A stretch of 5,981 bases of DNA from an uncultured Clostridia bacterium (GTDB lineage Bacteria; Bacillota; Clostridia; Oscillospirales; Ruminococcaceae): the NCBI GenBank assembly GCA_947624425.1, contig CANQKG010000094.1:1-5981 (forward strand). Reading direction: 5' to 3'. The position numbers and the translations under genes were made by a program. The notes below the pieces were generated by a model, which was not told where the DNA came from, ran no database searches, and saw only the letters and a list, made by a program, of their open reading frames with translations. This document shows positions 1 through 5,589 of this stretch, piece after piece (position 1 is the stretch's first letter; every line of letters begins with the position of its first letter).

Positions 1-70
1 TAGCTCAGTTGGATAGAGCGACCGCCTCCTAAGCGGTAGGTCGGGTGTTCGAGTCACCTCGCGGACGCCA
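1..70 (+). tRNA. tRNA-Arg (anticodon CCT), 5' end cut by the window edge
   Basis: The window opens inside a tRNA, at the universal position-8 T that follows the acceptor stem; the seven 5' acceptor bases lie outside the window. The D arm (GCTC ... GAGC) is at about 3-19. The anticodon stem ACCGC/GCGGT occupies 21-25 and 33-37 around the loop CTCCTAA, giving anticodon CCT at 28-30, which reads the arginine codon AGG. The T loop TTCGAGT is at 48-54 between GGGTG and CACCT. The 3' acceptor strand CGCGGAC, discriminator G and an encoded CCA end the gene at 70. The missing 5' strand should read GTCCGCG to pair. A terminator follows with no gap. tRNA-Arg(CCT) genes are known integration sites for mobile elements, but no copy of the 3' end was seen elsewhere in the window. 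Confidence 0.97.
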
Positions 71-103
71 AAAATCGGCAAGGCATATGCCTTGCCGATT
101 TTT
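70..103. terminator. Bidirectional intrinsic terminator between tRNA-Arg and the converging MutS operon
   Basis: A perfect 34-base palindrome. The left arm runs AAAAATCGGCAAGGCAT and the right arm is its exact reverse complement, ending in TTTTT. It reads as a GC-rich stem (TCGGCAAGGC with GCCTTGCCGA) with a short CATATG-type apex, flanked by five A on one side and five T on the other. It therefore has a U-tract on both strands. On the + strand it begins at the last base of the tRNA CCA. On the - strand it lies about 50 bases past the stop codon of the last operon gene. It would end both transcripts and keep operon read-through from running antisense into the tRNA. Confidence 0.9.
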
Positions 104-154
104 ACTTTCCCTGATCGGAGCAGGGGGTCGCTCAAAACGAGCTATATCCTGCTT

Positions 155-1594
155 TTATTCATACCTCATATGATAATTACTCTCCACGCGCATGAAAACG
201 GTTTCATGCGGCAGCAGCGGTTTGATTTGGTGAATGTGCGTCACAAGGACCCATTTTGCTTTTACGGACGAAAGAAATTTCAAAATATCGCTTAAGGCTT
301 CTGCGCCTTCTTTGTAATCGGTCGTTTGAAAGGGTTCGTTGAACAGCACCAAACTGTTCTCTGTTGCCCGGTCGAGTATATGCGCCATTTTCATCACTTC
401 CTGTTCAAAACGACCGGCAGAATCATCCGCACCGTTTTCTTCTTTAGAAAACTGTGTGAAAACCGATGAAAAACAACAGATTTTCGCCGAATCCGCAGGA
501 ATGGGAAGCCCCGACTGTGCAAAAATTTGGGCGCACCCGACCGAGCGGAGATAAACCGTTTTTCCTCCGCCGTTTTCCCCAAAGATCACAACACCGTTAT
601 CCTGGGAAGACAGGGAAAAATCGTTTGGAACAACCTCCTCTGCCCGATGCGCTTGTGCGAGCAAAAATAAATCCCGTAAGCCCACAAATTGCTCACTGTG
701 ATCGGCCGAAAATTCCGGATCGCTCAGCGGACAGCCCTTTTGGGCGCAAAACCGGCAATAGGACAATGCCGCCTGATAAAACAGGCATTCTTCCGCATAA
801 TGGCGGAAAGCGCGAAAAATCTGTCCGGCAATATCTTCCAGCAAGGATATCAGGTCTTTTATGGGCAGTGTCAACAAAGCGTCCATGGTCGTACCTGTTT
901 GACCGTGAAAGGGAACCCACGTCGCAGAAGCGGCTTGCTCCTTCTTTGCAAAGCGTCCTTTTTTATGCTCCAAAGCAAAAGCGGTATACCGTGCTGTTCT
1001 GCACTCCTCCAGCTTCCCGTTTTTCCCGATATGAATCTGCAATTCAAACGGTTCGGTCACGCTGATTGTTTCAAAGTAGGTGCAGATTTGCAGCAATTCC
1101 TCATACTCGTCGGGCGCACAGATCGTACGCAAGTCCGACAGGAGTGCGGTCAATCCGTCCGAATGAACCTCATAACCGGAGAGCATTTCGGCAATGGCTT
1201 TCACCAACAGCAATTCTCTTTTGAGGGTCAGCGCGACCATCTTCAAAAGATTATATACACCCTGTACATTCCCGCTTGTCTCGGAATGGCGGAAAAAGCG
1301 GACATTTTCCTTGCGGTAATCCTCGAAGGTATGCCTGATCTCGGTAAACCGGTCAAACAGACCGCATAAATCGGCTGCCAGTTGCGGGTGAGCCATAAAA
1401 TCCCGGAGTACGGACTGCCGATACCGGACAGCATATTGCGACAACAACGGTTTTGACAGAACATCCAAAAATATCTCCTGCTTTGTCAGATCTCGGCAAA
1501 AGCAGCGCACAAAACGATCCAAGAACAAATCTGCCAAGGTGCTGTCGCCGATTTCTCCGCACCTTTCACCCTCCGGATACAGAAGACTTGCCAC
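155..1594 (-). CDS. MutS-family ATPase, short form (second of a tandem pair)
   Basis: A 479-residue protein with the MutS core and ATPase domains but without the N-terminal mismatch-recognition domain; full MutS is roughly 850 residues. Residues 20-180 form a helical core/lever region (LADLFLDRF, then a YRQ motif near 58-60). Residues about 180-230 look beta-rich and could be a reduced clamp. The ATPase follows: the VPND motif typical of MutS at 322-325, Walker A GENGGGKT at 339-346, a signature-like segment GRFEQEVMKMAHIL at 394-407, Walker B SLVLFNE at 414-420 with Asn419 where the Asp is expected but Glu420 kept, and an H-loop THIHQ with His453. It ends 26 residues after that His, so it lacks the C-terminal helical tail of its partner. 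There is no Smr domain, so it is not MutS2. The start is GTG; the upstream in-frame stop leaves no earlier start, and AAAGGTGG lies 10 bases upstream. It overlaps the previous gene by 29 bases. The biological role is unknown; mismatch repair proper is unlikely. Confidence 0.9.
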   Translation of the reverse strand: MASLLYPEGERCGEIGDSTLADLFLDRFVRCFCRDLTKQEIFLDVLSKPLLSQYAVRYRQSVLRDFMAHPQLAADLCGLFDRFTEIRHTFEDYRKENVRFFRHSETSGNVQGVYNLLKMVALTLKRELLLVKAIAEMLSGYEVHSDGLTALLSDLRTICAPDEYEELLQICTYFETISVTEPFELQIHIGKNGKLEECRTARYTAFALEHKKGRFAKKEQAASATWVPFHGQTGTTMDALLTLPIKDLISLLEDIAGQIFRAFRHYAEECLFYQAALSYCRFCAQKGCPLSDPEFSADHSEQFVGLRDLFLLAQAHRAEEVVPNDFSLSSQDNGVVIFGENGGGKTVYLRSVGCAQIFAQSGLPIPADSAKICCFSSVFTQFSKEENGADDSAGRFEQEVMKMAHILDRATENSLVLFNEPFQTTDYKEGAEALSDILKFLSSVKAKWVLVTHIHQIKPLLPHETVFMRVESNYHMRYE

Positions 1595-3029
1595 TGCGGT
1601 TCGCCCACCTTTCTTTCAGACCCTTTCGATCCAGTTGATATTTGCGCAAAATATCCTCCGCAAACGATGACTCGTCTTTGTCTTCACTGAGGATACGGTA
1701 GGTGCGCAGACGCCCCTTTTCCGCGGTTTCCAACACCTCTGCGTGCAGCAAAGGAAAACCGTGTCCGCGCACTTGATGAAAGTGGGTCACATATAACCCG
1801 AATATCTTCTCATCAGATAGGCGTTTTGCTGTTTGCACCGCCATCTCACAGCCCAGCGCATCGTCGGTAGAGCTGAAGGTTTCATTGAACAGCAAAAATC
1901 CCGTATCCTTTACGGCAGACAGCATCGAAGCCACTCGCCGTTGTTCTTCCTCCAGACGGCCGCCGTTCATCCGGCTTTCCTCTTTAGGAAAATGCGTATC
2001 CAAAACCGTGAACGGATATATTCTTGCACGCTCCGCGAAAATCGGACACCCTGCCAAAAAAAGAAGCAGATTGATCCCGACTGCTCGCAGATAGGAGGTT
2101 TTTCCTCCGCCGTTTGCCCCCGTCAAGAAGTAAAACGGCGTATCCTCGTCAAAATAAATATTGTTTGGCACAATGCTGCCTGTATTCTGCGCTGCCAACG
2201 AGATGTCATAGGCTTGGTGAACGATCATTTCCTTTTTGGGAGACGGGCTTGGAAAGGTATAGGGGATACGGCTTTCTGCCATACGATCTGCCAGATCCCA
2301 TATATCGGTCAGAAAAGTAATACTTTCGAGTTCTGCCGACAGATCGAGCTCCATGTATGCGGCATACCGTTGCTCTAATGCTTCAAGCTGTGCAAATTGA
2401 TCGGCATAGAGCTGTAAAACTGCGTCGGACACCGCCTTGTCCGGCTCGATGCGATGATCGGGGTATTGAGGTACGGTAAGGTTCAGCGCTTTCGCACAGC
2501 GGCAAATCTGATCATAATAAGATGTGCTGTGACGCGCCTGGCAAACAAATTTGGGATTTGCAGCCACCAGGTTGAAGTCACAGACGTCCGACAGTATGCT
2601 CCGCATATTTTGGACATGGGATAAAAGCTCGTTTTGCTGCTGCAAAAACCAAAATTCCGCAACCTGATTTGGTCTTTCTCCGTGACCCTTTAAGGAAGCC
2701 ATCGACTGACAGACGCCGATATAGGCTTCTAAAAGCAGGACGCCCAGAAAGTGCTTTTCCAGTTGTGTGGCGGCACCGGCAAACAGCTTTTTCACATTTT
2801 CATAGTTCAGGACGGCGGTTCGGCAATCATGCAGCACCGCACGAAATGCCGCTTCCTCCATGGCTCGAAAAAGCTGCTGTCTGGCTTGAAGCTCCTGCCT
2901 GTCACAAGGGTGTTGGAGTACGAAGATCACGGTGTTTGACGTCAAAGTGTGCAATGCGAGGTCTTTAGGCACATGATCGGGGATCGTGGGACCGTTTGCA
3001 TCAATATGGATCAGTTGCGGTGCGTTCAT
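1566..3029 (-). CDS. MutS-family ATPase, short form (first of a tandem pair)
   Basis: A 487-residue MutS-like protein that lacks the mismatch-recognition domain with its Phe-x-Glu motif. Residues 20-115 match the MutS core (DLALHTL, then a run with RQQLF near 50-54); 125-230 are lever-like helices without an evident clamp insertion. The ATPase contains IVPNN at 286-290 (MutS VPND), Walker A GANGGGKT at 304-311 followed by SYLRAVG, a signature-like segment GGRLEEEQRRVASML at 356-370, Walker B GFLLFNE at 377-383 (Asn382 in place of Asp, Glu383 kept), and THFHQ with His416. A C-terminal tail with YRI and SSFAEDILRKYQL (about 444-466) resembles the helical end of MutS ATPases. The ATG start has AAAGGA five bases upstream. 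The gene overlaps the preceding 192-residue gene by 29 bases and the next MutS-like gene by 29 bases. The adjacent paralogue suggests a heterodimer, as for eukaryotic MSH pairs; this is inferred. The function is unknown. Confidence 0.92.
   Translation of the reverse strand: MNAPQLIHIDANGPTIPDHVPKDLALHTLTSNTVIFVLQHPCDRQELQARQQLFRAMEEAAFRAVLHDCRTAVLNYENVKKLFAGAATQLEKHFLGVLLLEAYIGVCQSMASLKGHGERPNQVAEFWFLQQQNELLSHVQNMRSILSDVCDFNLVAANPKFVCQARHSTSYYDQICRCAKALNLTVPQYPDHRIEPDKAVSDAVLQLYADQFAQLEALEQRYAAYMELDLSAELESITFLTDIWDLADRMAESRIPYTFPSPSPKKEMIVHQAYDISLAAQNTGSIVPNNIYFDEDTPFYFLTGANGGGKTSYLRAVGINLLLFLAGCPIFAERARIYPFTVLDTHFPKEESRMNGGRLEEEQRRVASMLSAVKDTGFLLFNETFSSTDDALGCEMAVQTAKRLSDEKIFGLYVTHFHQVRGHGFPLLHAEVLETAEKGRLRTYRILSEDKDESSFAEDILRKYQLDRKGLKERWANRSGKSSVSGG
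1605..1612 (-). promoter_or_regulatory. Ribosome binding site supporting the GTG start of the second MutS-like gene
   Basis: On the minus strand AAAGGTGG lies 10 bases before the GTG at 1594, inside the 3' end of the upstream MutS-like gene. An in-frame stop lies eight codons before the GTG and no ATG lies between, so GTG is the only plausible start near the site. The next in-frame candidate is a TTG at codon 20. Confidence 0.6.
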
Positions 3030-3579
3030 AATCGTCCTTTCTCAGCTTTTGTATCAGCTCTGATGATGTGTAGATTGCCATGCCGTTTATGCTTTCTCCC
3101 CGATTGACCGGTCTGTCTCCTTCTGCTTGATATAAAACCTCTCTGCAGACCGGATGAATCAGCAGTACCGGAACAAATTCCTTGATATACCACGCCTCGC
3201 GAAAGGCTTTTCTGAATTGATATGCCATGAGCTTTTGATACCCGGAGTCTCTGTGATATGTGATACTGCCGAGCAAGGCATAGGTGGTCCGTATCCTGTA
3301 TTGCCCCTGATCGGTCAAAATCAGGGAGGACAACCGCTTTCTGACCGCGAACAATTTGACCGAATAAATTTTATCGGGCGTTTCGATGTAAAAGTCACTG
3401 TTCCCACCATTTTTGCTGCCAAGCGGCCAGAACAAATGGGTGCCGATGACCTTTGCATCTATCTTTCGGCAGGTATGTTTGAGCTTGCAGTATAACCGAA
3501 TGCGCTTTATCAAAATTCTGATTTCAGGGTACAAGAGAAGCAGTACCGCGATCATACCGACAATGTAATAGGCTTTCAT
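3001..3579 (-). CDS. Membrane-anchored protein of unknown function, possibly NERD/restriction-endonuclease-like
   Basis: I do not recognise a named family. The 192-residue product starts with one hydrophobic segment (about residues 4-18, IVGMIAVLLLLY), followed by a strongly basic stretch (21-45). It is thus probably anchored with the rest in the cytoplasm by the positive-inside rule. The soluble part has alternating beta strands and helices: DFYIE at 62-66 and IYSVKLF at 71-77, then LLGSITY, a helix near 112-133, VPVLLIHP at 136-143, and a terminal SSELIQKL helix at 172-179. The D...E...xxK spacing and the late strand-strand-helix pattern faintly recall PD-(D/E)xK or NERD folds, but the usual ExK reads SVK, so catalysis is doubtful. 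GAGGG lies 7 bases before the ATG. The gene begins 54 bases after the transporter stop with no terminator between, and overlaps the first MutS-like gene by 29 bases. The gene call is firm; the function is not. Confidence 0.8.
   Translation of the reverse strand: MKAYYIVGMIAVLLLLYPEIRILIKRIRLYCKLKHTCRKIDAKVIGTHLFWPLGSKNGGNSDFYIETPDKIYSVKLFAVRKRLSSLILTDQGQYRIRTTYALLGSITYHRDSGYQKLMAYQFRKAFREAWYIKEFVPVLLIHPVCREVLYQAEGDRPVNRGESINGMAIYTSSELIQKLRKDDYERTATDPY
3035..3040 (-). promoter_or_regulatory. Ribosome binding site of the first MutS-like gene
   Basis: AAAGGA on the minus strand, five bases before the ATG at 3029. It lies within the last codons of the 192-residue gene, so its ribosome loading is probably coupled to translation of that gene. 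Confidence 0.65.
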
Positions 3580-3633
3580 CTGTCCACCCTCTTTTCATGA
3601 ATTGCCAATACAGAAAAGCAGTCCGATCGGTTT

Positions 3634-5328
3634 TTATTCCCTCACATATTGACCGTAGGTGGTTTCTTCTCTGATGCTGCCGTTTTCCAGCACGACGATC
3701 CGGTCGACATCTTTTAGAAAATCAATGCGGTGCGATATGGCTACCACGGTCAAATCCCTTTCCTGTTTGATCGCCCGCAGCACATTCCTGATCTCCTCCT
3801 CCGAGTCCCTGTCCACATTCGCCGTTACCTCGTCTAACAGGATCACTTCGCAATTCCTAAGCAAGCCCTGTGCCAGACCGAGCTTTTGCCGTTCGCCGCC
3901 GGACAAAAGCAGACCGTTTTCGCCGATATCGGTATCAAGCCCGTCCTGCAGTCCGTCGATAAAGCGATCCAGTTTGACTTTTTTCAGCATATCATTTAAC
4001 TGCCCGTCCGTTGCGTCCGCATTCCCCAGCAGCAAATTATCCCGGATCGTACCGGGGAACAAAAAGGTGTCCTGCGAAACCTTGGCGATCTTGCTTCTGA
4101 GCGACTGCGCGTCGATCGCGTCGATGCCGATATTGTCGATCGTAACGGTTCCACTTTGCGGTGCGTAGAACTTCAAAAGCAGGTCGAAGATGGTGGTCTT
4201 TCCGGCGCCGCTTGCGCCCACAATGCCCAGCCACTCGTTTTTATAGATCGTCAGATCGAGCGACTTTAGAATATTGCCTCGTTCCTCGGTATAAGCAAAG
4301 GTGACGTCGGAAAACCGTATCGTGTCCCGATAGGAAAACGGCGTATGCTCCCCGTCACGGGAAACGGGCATCGTAAGGATCTGAAACAGCTTATCATATT
4401 CGCCCAGCTGTGCCTTGAAGTTGTAATTCGTGTGCATAAATTGCTTGACAACGCCCAGAAATCTGCCGGTATAATTCAAAATGACAACCAGACTGCCCAA
4501 TGTCATTTTGCCGATTATGATCAGATACGCCGTCAGACCAAAGGTCACGCCGGTAAAGAGTGTGTCCGAAAAATTGTCCACCCATATGTTGGTCAAATTA
4601 TCATATAAGACCACTCTGCTCCAGATCGACACACTCTGCGCATTGACCTCTTTCAGCCTGCCGATCTGCAACTTTTCCAGAACCATCGCCTTGACAGACT
4701 TGATACCGCGAAAGGTATCATTGATGATCTGATTCATTTTGGCATTGTTTGTGACGATTCTCCTGCTCAAATCCTGCACCTTTTTGGCAAACCAGTTACT
4801 GGGAAAGAGCGCAACCGGAATATAGAGCAGCAAAAACAGCGCCATTCCCCAATGCAGGGAGAAAACATAGAAAAACACAAGGATACCGGTCAGACCCGTT
4901 GCAATGAGTTGGGGAATTTCGATCATCCAGAATGTGATGTATTTCATGGATTCGCCGCGGCAATACGCCGCCAGCTCCGAGGAATTTTCCCGATCAAAAT
5001 AGGAAACCGGCTGATAGATCAGGTTCTCGAACCCCTTTATGGCAAGCCGTAATCCCATGTTGCGGCAAATGATCGCCAATTTGTAACGATAAAATGCAGA
5101 TAATACGGTCGCGAGCAACGGGATCATACAAAACAGCAGAATAAAGAAAGCAATGGCTTTCCCGTTTTTATCCGGGATGAATCGGTCGATGATCTGCTGC
5201 ATCAAGACGGTCGGCACCAGCCCTATAACTTGAATCAAAAGAGAGATCACGCCCGACAAAACCGAATAGGTCCAAAAGTGCGGCAGTTCTCGGATGACCG
5301 TTTTCCGCACCGCTTTTTCCTGATCCAT
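3634..5328 (-). CDS. ABC exporter half-transporter (fused membrane and ATPase domains)
   Basis: A 564-residue exporter of the MsbA/LmrA/ABCB type. An N-terminal domain with about six membrane helices (roughly residues 19-43, 59-80, 134-156, 158-178, 251-272 and 276-296) is followed by a complete nucleotide-binding domain. That domain has an A-loop Tyr near 346 (FAY), Walker A GASGAGKT at 371-378, Q-loop Gln419 in VSQD, signature LSGGE at 475-479, Walker B VILLDE with Asp499 and Glu500, D-loop ANVD, and H-loop His533 in ISHR. All catalytic residues are present, so it should hydrolyse ATP as a dimer and move a substrate out of the cell. The substrate is unknown. There is no C39 peptidase domain and no precursor-peptide gene in the window. 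The start is taken at ATG 5328, nine codons inside the longest ORF, because AAGGAGG sits 8 bases before it; the ATG at 5355 has no ribosome site and lies almost at the predicted transcript start. It is the first gene of the operon. Confidence 0.95.
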   Translation of the reverse strand: MDQEKAVRKTVIRELPHFWTYSVLSGVISLLIQVIGLVPTVLMQQIIDRFIPDKNGKAIAFFILLFCMIPLLATVLSAFYRYKLAIICRNMGLRLAIKGFENLIYQPVSYFDRENSSELAAYCRGESMKYITFWMIEIPQLIATGLTGILVFFYVFSLHWGMALFLLLYIPVALFPSNWFAKKVQDLSRRIVTNNAKMNQIINDTFRGIKSVKAMVLEKLQIGRLKEVNAQSVSIWSRVVLYDNLTNIWVDNFSDTLFTGVTFGLTAYLIIIGKMTLGSLVVILNYTGRFLGVVKQFMHTNYNFKAQLGEYDKLFQILTMPVSRDGEHTPFSYRDTIRFSDVTFAYTEERGNILKSLDLTIYKNEWLGIVGASGAGKTTIFDLLLKFYAPQSGTVTIDNIGIDAIDAQSLRSKIAKVSQDTFLFPGTIRDNLLLGNADATDGQLNDMLKKVKLDRFIDGLQDGLDTDIGENGLLLSGGERQKLGLAQGLLRNCEVILLDEVTANVDRDSEEEIRNVLRAIKQERDLTVVAISHRIDFLKDVDRIVVLENGSIREETTYGQYVRE

Positions 5329-5336
5329 GATACTCG

Positions 5337-5343
5337 CCTCCTT
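5337..5343 (-). promoter_or_regulatory. Ribosome binding site that fixes the ABC transporter start
   Basis: AAGGAGG on the minus strand, 8 bases before ATG 5328. It lies inside the coding sequence that would result from starting at ATG 5355, so it argues for the shorter protein starting MDQEKAV. Confidence 0.85.
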
Positions 5344-5366
5344 TTCATCGCGCATGATATAGTTCG

Positions 5367-5395
5367 ATTATACGCCGAATTTTACTGTTTTGCAA
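5367..5395 (-). promoter_or_regulatory. Sigma-A type promoter of the ABC-MutS operon
   Basis: On the minus strand a -35 box TTGCAA (5390-5395, 4 of 6 to consensus) is separated by 17 bases from a perfect -10 box TATAAT (5367-5372). Transcription should start around 5359-5361, giving a leader of about 30 bases before the ABC start. No other clear promoter was found between the operon genes, so this probably serves all four. Confidence 0.75.
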
Positions 5396-5405
5396 GGTTT
5401 TTTAG

Positions 5406-5421
5406 CGGCGGAACACCGCCG
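5406..5421. repeat. Short GC-rich inverted repeat just upstream of the operon promoter
   Basis: CGGCGG and CCGCCG form a 6-base-pair stem around an AACA loop. It lies about 10 bases upstream of the -35 box of the minus-strand operon. It has no proper T-run on either exit side, so it is not a convincing terminator. It could be an operator or be incidental. Confidence 0.35.
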
Positions 5422-5471
5422 TGTTTCGCCGTTTTGCACAGTTTTGACGCATAACCGCACTTTTTGAAATT

Positions 5472-5487
5472 TTACAAAATATTGTTA
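5472..5487. promoter_or_regulatory. NrdR box 1 (distal)
   Basis: TTACAAAATATTGTTA. Against the known NrdR palindrome ACACWATATATWGTGT, the central 12 bases match at 11 positions; the outer bases diverge. It lies upstream of the nrdD -35 box in an AT-rich tract. NrdR is the ATP-cone repressor that controls ribonucleotide reductase genes in response to the nucleotide pool. Confidence 0.75.
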
Positions 5488-5495
5488 TCTGGGGG

Positions 5496-5524
5496 TTGAC
5501 AGACACAATATCTTGTGATACAAT
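5496..5524 (+). promoter_or_regulatory. Promoter of nrdD
   Basis: A perfect -35 TTGACA (5496-5501) and a -10 TACAAT (5519-5524, 5 of 6) are separated by 17 bases, with a TG at 5516-5517 that forms an extended -10. An AT-rich stretch precedes it (5461-5487) and could act as an UP element. Transcription should start near 5531, leaving a leader of about 59 bases before nrdD. Confidence 0.85.
5503..5518. promoter_or_regulatory. NrdR box 2 (proximal, within the promoter spacer)
   Basis: ACACAATATCTTGTGA matches the NrdR consensus at 14 of 16 positions. It fills the spacer between -35 and -10 of the nrdD promoter, so a bound repressor would block RNA polymerase. It is 15 bases downstream of box 1, with centres 31 bp apart. 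That is three helical turns, the usual tandem NrdR arrangement. Confidence 0.88.
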
Positions 5525-5589
5525 AGCTCTTACAGGCGTTATGAACCGATTGGATCGAAATACTGCATGGGAAAGGCAGGCACAAAATC

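Noticed and set aside
48..70. tRNA 3' end as an attachment site with a second copy in the window
   Set aside because: No repeat of the tRNA 3' end was found by eye in the rest of the window, and there is no integrase.
109..125. CCCTG/CAGGG hairpin between the operon end and the palindromic terminator
   Set aside because: The 5-base stem with a 7-base loop lacks a U-run and is weaker than the neighbouring terminator; probably incidental.
95..157. Possible read-through or frameshifted C-terminal tail of the second MutS-like protein
   Set aside because: The frame past the TAA stays open for a while, but the residues do not resemble the partner's tail and run straight into the terminator and tRNA.
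92..295. Plus-strand 67-codon ORF beginning inside the terminator
   Set aside because: Its start lies in the terminator stem, it has no ribosome site, and it runs antisense to the MutS-like gene.
466..1369. Long plus-strand ORFs opposite the second MutS-like gene (466-1065 and 689-1369)
   Set aside because: They are antisense to a gene with clear Walker motifs, carry no recognisable domain, and have no convincing ribosome site or promoter.
1833..2378. Plus-strand ORF of 181 codons opposite the first MutS-like gene
   Set aside because: Shadow of a well-supported ATPase gene; the translation is low-complexity and domain-free.
3659..4168. Plus-strand 169-codon ORF rich in Ser and Pro opposite the ABC ATPase domain
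   Set aside because: Serine-rich composition is typical of antisense reading of a coding strand; the opposite frame has all ABC motifs.
5329..5589. Riboswitch, small RNA or precursor-peptide gene in the divergent intergenic region
   Set aside because: The 261 bases are accounted for by two promoters, two NrdR boxes and short leaders. No conserved riboswitch core and no credible peptide ORF with a ribosome site were seen.
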